Assembly: GCF_020524495.1 (NCBI RefSeq)
Contig: NZ_JAIVLB010000007.1
Location: 1-64,000, forward strand
Source: Bacillus stratosphericus
Lineage (GTDB): Bacteria; Bacillota; Bacilli; Bacillales; Bacillaceae
Direction of reading: 5' to 3'
DNA: 64,000 nt
Below the pieces are notes generated by a model that searched no databases, was not told where the DNA came from, and saw nothing but the letters and a program-made list of their open reading frames with translations. Of the stretch, positions 47,279 to 54,670 are shown piece by piece; the first letter of the stretch is position 1; every line of letters starts with the position of its first letter. A program made the position numbers and the translations under genes.

Positions 47279-47364
47279 AAAAAAAACTTGGCGGGGGTAG
47301 CGCCAAGTTTTTTGGATCTTGATCTGATAGAGGGATTGGGGAACAGAGAGTAGCTTCTCTCTAT
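47279..47364 (-). ncRNA. fsrA: FsrA-like Fur-regulated small RNA
   Basis: A predicted transcript of about 85 nt, the size of B. subtilis FsrA (84 nt), in the same neighbourhood (ykuI-ykuJ). The minus strand has a near-consensus promoter with a perfect Fur box and then a leader with C-rich single-stranded stretches (GTTCCCCAATCCCTC). It ends at a strong terminator stem ACTTGGCG / CGCCAAGT with 8 T. C-rich tracts are how FsrA pairs with Shine-Dalgarno sites of iron-protein mRNAs. Assigned by context and structure, not by alignment. Confidence 0.85.
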
Positions 47365-47370
47365 AACTAA

Positions 47371-47399
47371 ATGATAATGATTATCAGTTTCATTGTCAA
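47371..47399 (-). promoter_or_regulatory. Sigma-A promoter of fsrA
   Basis: On the minus strand TTGACA (47394-47399) and TATCAT (47371-47376) are separated by 17 nt. Confidence 0.85.
47372..47386. promoter_or_regulatory. Perfect Fur box over the fsrA promoter
   Basis: TGATAATGATTATCA is an exact 7-1-7 inverted repeat of the Fur consensus. It overlaps the -10 and spacer of the fsrA promoter, so iron-loaded Fur would occlude polymerase. Confidence 0.92.
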
Positions 47400-47423
47400 C
47401 TATTTTTTATTTCTTTTTTCTAT

Positions 47424-47450
47424 TAAAAAAAGCAGCCGTTAAGACTGCTT
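47424..47450 (-). terminator. Terminator of ykuI
   Basis: AAAGCAG ... CTGCTTT hairpin with TTTTTTT on the minus strand, right after the ykuI stop. Confidence 0.8.
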
Positions 47451-48671
47451 TTAAATCAATCCATCTTGCTCATATAGATAGGCATACGGAAGATCTATAA
47501 ACAAATACATATCTCCCTCTAATGGATAGGAAAACGTTCGTATCCGCTCTCCAGTTTCTAAATCACTGTAAATATCACTAAAAAATCCTTTCCCGCTAAT
47601 TCTCATTTGGAGAATATTTGATAGGAAATAAGGCCGCCAGCTCCAGTTTTTCTCTACATACTCCGGCTGAAACAGCCATTCCTTTTCTTTCTTAAATACG
47701 TTTCCAGTAATTTGAAACCCTTCCTCATTACACATATAAATCCGAAAACTGCAATCGGTTAGTTCTAATGACAGCTTTTGTATGAGTTCATTATTTGTGT
47801 TGCATGATTTTTTTAAGGTCGTGACAGCTTGATGAATTCGTTTATAAAATGTTTCAGAATGTTCGTAGACAGATTGAAGTTTCTTTTTCTCATGAGCAAT
47901 AAATTGCTGAAATTCTTCTCTAAGCTGATCTTTTCGTTTGTTGCGGTCAATTAATTCCGCCGTAGGCTCGTGAAGGTAGAACCCTTGAAAATATCTCCCT
48001 CCATTTCTCCATGCATATTGCAGTTGGAAATTCGCTTCAATGTCTTCATAAATTAGGGCAGCCCCTATTTTTCTCGCAAGCAATGAAATGCTGTACAAGA
48101 CATATTCATAGGAAGGTGAAGGAGACAAAGCCTTTAAGGCCTCTAAATCAATTTTTAACAGATCGGGTGAAAGCAGGGCAATCCGGTCAAGGTTACTGCA
48201 TTCTTTTCCGATATTCGATACGGCGATTTTAATCCCATATGTACGATAATACGTCAACGTATGGTAAAGCTGTTCAATGTCACCGCTAAATGTATGTTCA
48301 GTAAATTCAATGACAAACCGGTTAAGCTGAATGCCCCTTCCTTCATATTCCTTTAAAAGTTCTAAAAAACTTTCGCCATGATCCAACATGAGGACATTGG
48401 CATCATGATTAATAAAAATGAGCAAATCTTCATCCGCTGTTGTGAAGAGAGTTAATGCTTGACTAAGTACTTTTTGATCTACTTCCAGTTTATATTCGTC
48501 AGGAATAGATGAATCCGTAAAGAAGGAGCCTAGACTAACCGTTTCAGACTCAAGCTTCATTCTTCCTAGAATCTCATAGCCTATCACTTTTTGTTCTTCC
48601 GCACTGAAGATCGCTTGATAGTGCGGTAAAACATCTTCAATATTCGTTAAAATATCCAATGGATCGACCAT
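47451..48671 (-). CDS. ykuI: YkuI, EAL-domain c-di-GMP receptor
   Basis: A 406-residue protein with an N-terminal EAL domain (about 15-250; the EAL position reads YEILGRM, and DLLKIDLEAL is conserved) and a C-terminal PAS-like domain. B. subtilis YkuI binds c-di-GMP but has no measurable phosphodiesterase activity and influences exopolysaccharide. I start at ATG 48671, 6 nt after AGGTG; two other in-frame starts lie within 9 nt. Confidence 0.92.
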   Translation of the reverse strand: MVDPLDILTNIEDVLPHYQAIFSAEEQKVIGYEILGRMKLESETVSLGSFFTDSSIPDEYKLEVDQKVLSQALTLFTTADEDLLIFINHDANVLMLDHGESFLELLKEYEGRGIQLNRFVIEFTEHTFSGDIEQLYHTLTYYRTYGIKIAVSNIGKECSNLDRIALLSPDLLKIDLEALKALSPSPSYEYVLYSISLLARKIGAALIYEDIEANFQLQYAWRNGGRYFQGFYLHEPTAELIDRNKRKDQLREEFQQFIAHEKKKLQSVYEHSETFYKRIHQAVTTLKKSCNTNNELIQKLSLELTDCSFRIYMCNEEGFQITGNVFKKEKEWLFQPEYVEKNWSWRPYFLSNILQMRISGKGFFSDIYSDLETGERIRTFSYPLEGDMYLFIDLPYAYLYEQDGLI

Positions 48672-48735
48672 TTTCATCACCTGCTTCTCTCTTTGTGTGA
48701 TTATACCACATCAAAAGCAGGTCTTACGCGGTCAT

Positions 48736-49500
48736 TCAAAATGGGGACTGGTTGAGCCATTGACCCCCATCCATTGTGATACAATCTCCGTTAATATACG
48801 AAGCATGTTCAGATAATAAAAAGCTCGCAAGCTCTGCAATTTCCTCTGGTGTACCAAGTCTGCCAAGAGGGATACTGTCTAATGTTCTTTGCGCTGCCTC
48901 TTCGGATTCCCATAGTTTATCAGCACCGCCTGTTCTCTCGATTGGCCCTGGAGCGATGGCATTGACACGAATTCGATATTGCTTTCCCCATTCCACTGCA
49001 AGCGTTCGCGTAAGAGACAGAACGCCTGCCTTTGCTGCTGCTGAATGAGCCACACCTACACCAGCACCCCATGCATAAGTCGCCACCATATTAATCATAC
49101 TTCCTCTTTTCTTTTGTCGAATCCAGTAATTGCCGACTGCATGGCTGCAAAAAAATGTACCATTTAAGACAATATCAATGACAGCCTTCCAGCCGTTAGG
49201 AGACAGTTTTTCTGTCGGAACTAAAAAGTTCCCCGCCGCATTGTTTATGAGGGCATCCACATCGCCAAATGTATCAACCGCAAACTTCACCATTTGATCA
49301 GCATCCTCTGGATTTCGCACATCCATTTGAAAATAAGCTACAGAACCGCCTTTCTGCTTAATCTCACTTGTGGTCTTTTCCAGCGTTTCTTCTGTTCTTC
49401 CTGTAATCACGACATTCCACTCCCCAAGTGCCAAATGGGTAGCCATCGCTTTCCCCATTCCGTTAGATCCTCCTGTGACAATTACTGTTTGCTTCGTCAT
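48736..49500 (-). CDS. fadH: FadH (YkuF), 2,4-dienoyl-CoA reductase
   Basis: A 254-residue short-chain dehydrogenase: Rossmann motif VTGGSNGMGKAMATHLA (about 8-24), NNAAGNF and the C-terminal DGGQWL. It reduces 2,4-dienoyl-CoA during oxidation of unsaturated fatty acids. ATG 49500 follows AAAGGGGGAC; a longer start at 49539 is not supported. A FadR operator precedes it. ykuE, next to it in B. subtilis, is absent. Confidence 0.93.
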   Translation of the reverse strand: MTKQTVIVTGGSNGMGKAMATHLALGEWNVVITGRTEETLEKTTSEIKQKGGSVAYFQMDVRNPEDADQMVKFAVDTFGDVDALINNAAGNFLVPTEKLSPNGWKAVIDIVLNGTFFCSHAVGNYWIRQKKRGSMINMVATYAWGAGVGVAHSAAAKAGVLSLTRTLAVEWGKQYRIRVNAIAPGPIERTGGADKLWESEEAAQRTLDSIPLGRLGTPEEIAELASFLLSEHASYINGDCITMDGGQWLNQSPF

Positions 49501-49524
49501 ATTTTTGTCCCCCTTTGTACAATT

Positions 49525-49542
49525 TGAATGACTATTCATTCA
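49525..49542. promoter_or_regulatory. FadR operator upstream of fadH
   Basis: TGAATGACTATTCATTCA matches the B. subtilis FadR (YsiA) consensus TGAATGAMTANTCATTCA at every position. Long-chain acyl-CoA would relieve repression of fadH. Confidence 0.85.
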
Positions 49543-49732
49543 TTATTTTTCTATCATACCATGATTTCCCTTTCCTGCACCATATAGGAGATATATCAAA
49601 TATCATGCTCTTGCATATGTATAAACAAAGATATTTCTCATGACAAATGTTAGGAGAAACCTTAATGGGCCCTGATTCCGTCCATATCATATATCTGGTG
49701 ACGGGTATATTTAAGCAAAAGGAGTGTCCTTG

Positions 49733-50230
49733 GTGCTACGATATACGGTGAAAAGTGGAGAAACACTTGCTTCTATAGCGCTTGATTTTCGAACAACGAC
49801 AGATGCCTTAAAGGCTGCAAATCCGTCACTTCAATCTCGTGAGCCAGAACAAAATGAGGTCATTATCATTCCCGGGTTACCCGATCCTAGCACGATCCCT
49901 TACCGCATATCTGTTTCAATTTCAACGAAACGTCTCGTTCTATTTTCTGGATCACAGCTCATACGCTCGTACCCGATTGGAACAGGAAGAATATTAAATA
50001 TGACACCGACAGGTTCTTATTATATTGTCAACAGACAGCCAAACCCAGGAGGTCCCTTTGGCGCCTATTGGCTGAGCCTTTCGAAAGTTCATTACGGCAT
50101 CCACGGGACGAATAACCCGTCTTCAATTGGTAAAGCTGTTTCTAGAGGGTGCATTCGCATGTATAATCAGAATGTCATCGAACTTGCTTCACTCGTTCCG
50201 AATGGAACACCTGTGACCATTAGCCAGTAG
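49733..50230 (+). CDS. ykuD: YkuD, L,D-transpeptidase
   Basis: A 165-residue protein: N-terminal LysM domain (about 3-48, YTVKSGETLASIALDF) and a YkuD catalytic domain (about 55-165) with HGTNNPSSIGKAVSRGCIRM, whose Cys is the nucleophile. It makes 3-3 cross-links in spore peptidoglycan. The start is GTG 49733, matching the MLTYQV start of B. subtilis, with AAGGAG 8 nt upstream. A CATATCATA box (49683-49691) fits a sigma-K -10, but no -35 is evident. Confidence 0.93.
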   Translation: MLRYTVKSGETLASIALDFRTTTDALKAANPSLQSREPEQNEVIIIPGLPDPSTIPYRISVSISTKRLVLFSGSQLIRSYPIGTGRILNMTPTGSYYIVNRQPNPGGPFGAYWLSLSKVHYGIHGTNNPSSIGKAVSRGCIRMYNQNVIELASLVPNGTPVTISQ

Positions 50231-50303
50231 GAGAAATCAATTGTATGAATGGTTAAAATTTTATATGATATAAAGTGGGATCTTCAGGTTAAGGAGCGTA
50301 TTT

Positions 50304-51581
50304 ATGGATATCTTTAAAAACAGAAATTTTGTTCGTCTCTTTTTTGCAGCACTTGCCTCGCAAATGGGGACAACGGTAGGCAATATGGCGTTTGCCTTTT
50401 ATTTGCTCGACCATTTTAGTCATCAGCCCGCCTACGCCACATTGGCAGAGTTAATGTATTCACTGCCTACGATCTTTGTCTTTTTTATGGTGGGTGTGGT
50501 CGCAGACCGTTTTGATCGTAAAAAAGTCGCAGAGAATTGTGATTGGATACGAGCTGGGCTGACGATTGTTTTATTTATCGTCATTTATTTTCATTCACTG
50601 CCTCTTATTTTCTTGATCTTGTTTATACGAAGTGCCATTACGAAGTTCTTCTATCCAGCTGAAGCCTCTCTCGTTCAGGCCATCTTAAATAAAGATCAAT
50701 ATGCAAAAGCTGCTGGCTTAAATCAAATGCTATTTAGCCTGTTTATGGTATTTGGTGTTGGACTAGGTGCCATTATGTATAAGACCATTGGACTTCATGG
50801 TGCCATTACCATTGATTTGGTTAGTTTTATGATTTCAGGTATTTTGATTCGATCATGCAACATTCCAATTGAAGCGCGTCAGCCAAATGGACAAGCAGGC
50901 TGGAGAAGTATGACCATTAAAACTTCTCTAAAGGATTTTAAAGAAGGCATTATTTATATTTTAAAAAATAAATTACTGGCTTCCTTAATTTTTGGATTTT
51001 TTGTTTTTGGTCTTGTTAATGGCGCATTTGCAGTTCTGCCGATGTTTACAATGAAATATGGTCTGTCGCCAGATGACTTTGAATTGCATACATCCTTTTT
51101 CACAATTGCGATCGGTGCAGGACTTCTTGTTGGAAGTGGAATTGGCACAGTCCTCGCTAAAAAAGTGAAGATGCAATATCTGATGTCGATTCCGATTCTG
51201 ATTGCAGGCATTCTCATTTTTGTACTTGGTTCTACCCATACATTGTGGTTATTTTATGTCACATCATTTGTCATTGGAACGTGCATCGGGCCAATCAACA
51301 TTGTCATTGGCGGCTGGATGCCAAGAATCGTCCATCCTCGCCTGATGGGACGTGTGTCAGGCTGGGTTGATCCGCTCACGATGTTTGCCCAATCCATGAC
51401 CTTAGGTCTGATTGCGGTCATTTTTCCAAAGCTCGTCACGAACATTTCATATATTTATTACGGAATGGGCATTATTATTTTACTCGTCTTCCTTTTTTAC
51501 TTCATTACACTTCCAAAGTTCAGCAGAGAAGCTGCCGACTTAGATGTACAGCGTGAGTTAAAAGGCCAGGGAGTTCAATAA
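50304..51581 (+). CDS. ykuC: YkuC, MFS transporter
   Basis: A 425-residue integral membrane protein with 12 predicted helices and the MFS loop-2 motif GVVADRFDRKK (about 63-73). It belongs to the macrolide-efflux-like branch of the superfamily; the substrate is unknown. Ribosome site AAGGAGCG. Last core gene before the accessory island. Confidence 0.9.
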   Translation: MDIFKNRNFVRLFFAALASQMGTTVGNMAFAFYLLDHFSHQPAYATLAELMYSLPTIFVFFMVGVVADRFDRKKVAENCDWIRAGLTIVLFIVIYFHSLPLIFLILFIRSAITKFFYPAEASLVQAILNKDQYAKAAGLNQMLFSLFMVFGVGLGAIMYKTIGLHGAITIDLVSFMISGILIRSCNIPIEARQPNGQAGWRSMTIKTSLKDFKEGIIYILKNKLLASLIFGFFVFGLVNGAFAVLPMFTMKYGLSPDDFELHTSFFTIAIGAGLLVGSGIGTVLAKKVKMQYLMSIPILIAGILIFVLGSTHTLWLFYVTSFVIGTCIGPINIVIGGWMPRIVHPRLMGRVSGWVDPLTMFAQSMTLGLIAVIFPKLVTNISYIYYGMGIIILLVFLFYFITLPKFSREAADLDVQRELKGQGVQ

Positions 51582-51593
51582 ATGAACCGATAA

Positions 51594-51660
51594 AAGGACT
51601 TTCTTGATGAGAAAGTCCTCAACTTGTAGAGAAACCTATGTTTTTCTACAAGTTTTTTTG
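51594..51660 (+). terminator. Tandem hairpins after ykuC
   Basis: First hairpin AGGACTTTC / GAAAGTCCT (51596-51618), then AACTTGTAGA / TCTACAAGTT (51620-51652) with a long T-run. The second part recurs at 52750-52790. Confidence 0.82.
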
Positions 51661-51714
51661 TTTGTAACATATGTATGTTGAATGGATTTGATTGAATAAT
51701 GCCTCCCACACCCC

Positions 51715-51840
51715 TAGCTTAGCTTCGCTAGGTGTCTGGCAATCTTCTTCATATTCTGGCAAGCGGCTGTGAGGAGAACTTGTTCCCTCACATTTCGTTA
51801 TCCCCTCAACCAGTAGTAGCGAAGCCCATCCAATCTGCAA
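51715..51840 (-). pseudogene. IS1182-family transposase remnant (C-terminus)
   Basis: On the minus strand, in one frame, the fragments LDGLRYYWLRG and, after a TAA, NVREQVLLTAACQNMKKIAR can be read, ending at a stop near 51716. This is the conserved C-terminal end of IS1182-type transposases. A premature stop and loss of the rest of the gene show it is inactive. An IS scar at the edge of the accessory island. Confidence 0.7.
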
Positions 51841-51939
51841 AGCTAAATGGAATATTAGTCTGTGTTCTAAATTTATTGAAAAAGATAAAGTGGTGTTGTA
51901 AAACTATATTTACCATAGGGGGAATTACATAAAAAATGG

Positions 51940-52244
51940 GCGTTGTTTACTATTTAAGTTGTCCTTGTCCCTGGTTTTGACCTCTGTTCCCCCAAGTCTT
52001 GCAGCTGATTAAAAATCGTGAAGATTTCACCGAAGAATGAAACGGATTAAAACAAATATTAAAACAATGGAAAATTCTTCTCAACATGGGACTCACTTTT
52101 AAAAATGAACTTGGAACAACCACAAACAAAAAAACAGGTAAGATTGAGGTTTCTAGTGCCTACTTAAAATCTGACAAAACAGAAGAAATTGTGACATATT
52201 TGTTAAATAATACAATTTATAAAGGGATTAAATTTCCAATTTAG
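51940..52244 (+). pseudogene. Decayed secreted-protein gene
   Basis: Frame 1 gives a signal-peptide-like stretch (LFKLSLSLVLTSVPPSLAAD), which ends in a stop. One frame over, LIKNREDFTEE, an in-frame TGA, then NGLKQILKQWKILLNMGLTF and KNELGTTTNKKTGKIEVSSA continue to a stop at 52244. A gene for an exported protein of about 100 residues seems to have at least one frameshift and one nonsense mutation. I do not recognise the family. Confidence 0.5.
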
Positions 52245-52285
52245 AAATGTATAAGTGTAGCAAAATACAAAAGGAGGCTATACAT

Positions 52286-52690
52286 ATGATTTCAACAAAA
52301 CAAAAACTTGCGACAGTCGCAACAACTTTAGCTCTGGGATGTGGATTAACTTTAGGCGGGGTTCCAGCATTCGCGGAGTCGAAAGAAGGGGTAAATCATT
52401 CTTCCCCAATCTCTTCTGTTCAAAAACAAGAACAGATCCCTTTTACAGGGTATGTGATCTCAGTAGATAACAAATATATGATTGTTGCAGATACACCTAC
52501 AAAAGAGGAGGCACTCCTTTACCAAAATAATTGGTGGGAGCTTGCTGCTCAAGGGAAAATTTTAAGAGTTCCTATTTCTATAGATGATCATTATGAAATA
52601 GGTGAAAAATTAAATGTATTTTCAAAAATGTGGACGTCTTCTATTCCACCAATTGCTGGTATGCCAACTATTGAAAGAATATCAGAATAA
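52286..52690 (+). CDS. Secreted DUF3221-like protein
   Basis: A 134-residue protein whose start is ATG 52286 after AAAGGAGG. It has a signal peptide of about 30 residues ending in an AFA-type cleavage site (GGVPAFAES). The mature part (FTGYVISVDNKYMIVADTPT, YEIGEKLNVF) resembles the OB-like DUF3221 family of small secreted Bacillus proteins of unknown function. The ribosome site is strong and the frame intact, in contrast to its decayed neighbours. Family assignment is tentative. Confidence 0.6.
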   Translation: MISTKQKLATVATTLALGCGLTLGGVPAFAESKEGVNHSSPISSVQKQEQIPFTGYVISVDNKYMIVADTPTKEEALLYQNNWWELAAQGKILRVPISIDDHYEIGEKLNVFSKMWTSSIPPIAGMPTIERISE

Positions 52691-52879
52691 TACTGAATGA
52701 TTTGCTAAATGTTGTTTCAAAAGCAAAGGACACCTTTCTTGTTTAGGGTGTCCTCAGCTTATAGAGAAACCCATGTTTTCTACAAACTTCTTGCTTTGTT
52801 TCCCAGCATACCATGATAAACATTGAACCGAAATAAGAACAACAAAGCCACCAATTATTCAAATGGCGGCTTTTCTTTA
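52691..52879. repeat. Second copy of the post-ykuC hairpin segment
   Basis: Positions 52750-52790 repeat 51615-51655 with about 85 percent identity (GTCCTCA.CTT.TAGAGAAAC...ATGTTTT.CTACAA), and each copy is preceded by a different AGGAC...GTCCT hairpin. The two copies bracket the IS remnant, the broken secreted gene and the DUF3221-like gene. Confidence 0.65.
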
Positions 52880-53061
52880 CGTAATAAATGAATGTTCTTG
52901 GCTTACCCTCTTCCCAATCAACAAGCCCCTTTTTACGAAACCGGTCAAGATGACCTTCTGCTGTACTTGAAGATTTTAAACAAACCTCTTTAACAGATAG
53001 CGGGAAACTTTTGTTTAGTTAGTTCGTCTATAGCTTGTAATCTTTGTTCGGTTCTTTTCAT
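52880..53061 (-). pseudogene. Frameshifted small winged-helix regulator
   Basis: ATG 53061 follows a strong GAGGGGG site and encodes MKRTEQRLQAIDELTKQKFP before a stop. In the next frame SFPLSVKEVCLKSSSTAEGH and LDRFRKKGLVDWEEGKPRTF continue, a helix-turn-helix followed by a beta wing of LexA-like or ArsR-like type. One base in the CAAAAGTTTCCC area would restore a protein of about 70-75 residues. Target unknown. Confidence 0.55.
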
Positions 53062-53480
53062 AGTAACCCCCTCATTGGTTTGTTTTTTCTATGATAATTA
53101 TACCAAACAACCGTTTCCTCTTCTATAAAACATATTTTCGTATTTAAACTTTAAAACATATCCCTTCTCTCAGTTGGAATTACTTCAATCATTATACGGC
53201 TGGTATTTTTCCGGCCGGCTTCAAGTCCAGTTTCAGCTGCAAAACATTACTACGTAAAAAAGAAACCCTCTTACATTACAATCACTAGGTCTGAAGTAAA
53301 GATATTCATCTTATTAAAATGTATCTTTTTTACTATTTTTCAATATCAAAGGATGTCATAACGCATTTTATGGTAATCTATATGTCAAATACATTATCCT
53401 AGGTAAAAAGCTATTCCGTTATGGTATTATTCAGAAAAGTAAGTTGAGAAAGTATTAAAGTTTTAATTAAAGAAGACTGT
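53062..53480. other. Non-coding stretch of the accessory island
   Basis: No supported gene. AT-rich with scattered stops in all frames. A minus-strand stretch around 53170-53240 stays open for about 30 codons but has no start or ribosome site. Confidence 0.4.
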
Positions 53481-53490
53481 TGAAGGATAT

Positions 53491-53816
53491 GTGATTAAAA
53501 AAATGAACTGTTTGATGCAAAAGTTCTGGCGGGTGACTCTGCTGCTTTGAAATTGAAAGAGTTGATCGCGTCGGACTCTTCTTTTCAGAAGTCTGGGTTT
53601 CAGGTTGCTAGTGCAACGTCTTTTGGTAAATGTGTTGTAAAAAAATGATTGGTAGTTATGGTAATATAGCCCGCCAATGTTTGAATGGTGTCATCTTTAC
53701 ATATATCAAAACTAAGCAATATGAATTATCTGCATAATGCATCTGGGATGAAAGTTAATGCAGCATCTCTTGCAATAGAGTTGAGATACTATGGATGGAA
53801 ATGTCGATGGAAGTGA
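53491..53816 (+). pseudogene. Candidate peptide (bacteriocin-like?) gene with homopolymer frameshifts
   Basis: GTG 53491 after AAGGAT begins MIKK, then an A7 tract (53497-53503). In the +1 frame the text continues NELFDAKVLAGDSAALKLKE and ends FGKCVVKK at a second A7 tract (53639-53645). One frame over, MIGSYGNIARQCLNGVIFTY follows, and then in the original frame ASGMKVNAASLAIELRYYGW to KCRWK and a stop at 53816. One extra A in each tract would fuse the first two parts. Few Cys, a charged leader-like start and a hydrophobic/aromatic end suggest an antimicrobial precursor, but I recognise no family. A small two-TM gene follows 5 nt later. Confidence 0.4.
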
Positions 53817-53821
53817 TAAAA

Positions 53822-54004
53822 ATGTCTCCATTAACAATAGTTGAAGTGATCTTAGCCTTAACTGTTTTAGGTTTATTTGCATGGACATTCAGAAGTAAGA
53901 AAAGCGCTTACGATAATGATGTGTTCAGATACGCAAGGTATATGATTTATTTACTTGTAGCTGAAGTTGCGATATACGTCGTATTCAGTTTTAATGTGTC
54001 ATAA
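53822..54004 (+). CDS. Small two-TM membrane protein, unknown
   Basis: A 60-residue protein with start ATG 53822 after GGAAGTGAT. Two transmembrane helices (TIVEVILALTVLGLFAWTF, 5-23, and YMIYLLVAEVAIYVVFSF, 40-57) are linked by a basic/acidic loop (RSKKSAYDNDVFRYAR). It is not recognised. Its size, topology and position 5 nt after a peptide-like gene are what one sees for bacteriocin immunity proteins, but that is inference only. Confidence 0.5.
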   Translation: MSPLTIVEVILALTVLGLFAWTFRSKKSAYDNDVFRYARYMIYLLVAEVAIYVVFSFNVS

Positions 54005-54332
54005 AAGAATTTAAAATATCTCAAAAACGTTTTTTTACTTTAACAGAGCTTCAAGTTTCGTCTTCGGTCCGTTAATTTCATGAGGTGAAGGCTATATACA
54101 GAAAACCTATTTGATAGGCGGATGCGAGTCTTTTTTAGCTTCTTTAGGCTTAACCCCTTCAAGAACCAATGAATGGTTTTCATGTTTCTACAAAAATAAG
54201 ACAGTTGGCCCTTCAATCCTTACTTCTGAAATATTATGTCTAATATGAAATATTTGTTTTACCTTTACATGCATAGGTTACATGTAATGATACATTATTA
54301 TTTTTAAACCTTTCCTTCAATGGGTAAAAAAT
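54005..54332. other. Gene-poor stretch in the island
   Basis: No supported gene. Several short frames of 25-50 codons interrupted by stops on the plus strand (around 54090-54240) suggest a decayed coding region, not identifiable. Confidence 0.35.
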
Positions 54333-54590
54333 GTGCCTGGGCTCAATACAGACTTCAAGACATTCAGGTATAAAAAACAGCAATTTGAATGGACATCAGA
54401 GATCAATCAAAACTATCTTCAATTTGAGCCAATCCTTATTGAGGATAACCGGCCACTTTCAGATGCAGACTTTCTTGGATGTAGACGAGTCGGAATTATT
54501 GGTGTTGAAAAAAGAGATAACATGTTTTCACTAGGTGTGACTGAAATAAACTTGCCATCCACTACATATAGTTCTATTACAATCAAGTAA
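54333..54590 (+). CDS. Hypothetical protein, possibly 5'-truncated
   Basis: 85 residues from GTG 54333 (no ribosome site). The frame stays open 10 codons further upstream (IIIFKPFLQWVKN) without any ATG, suggesting that the N-terminus is lost. Soluble, with clear beta-strand pattern (EFEPILIED-like, RRVGIIGVEKRDNMFSLGVT). I do not recognise the family. It lies 80 bp before the M48 protease gene. Confidence 0.4.
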   Translation: MPGLNTDFKTFRYKKQQFEWTSEINQNYLQFEPILIEDNRPLSDADFLGCRRVGIIGVEKRDNMFSLGVTEINLPSTTYSSITIK

Positions 54591-54670
54591 CCATAGTGAC
54601 CCATACCATAGGAAAAAAGCCACTAATTTACTGAATATCTACCACCTATATATCAGCAGGATGTGATGAA

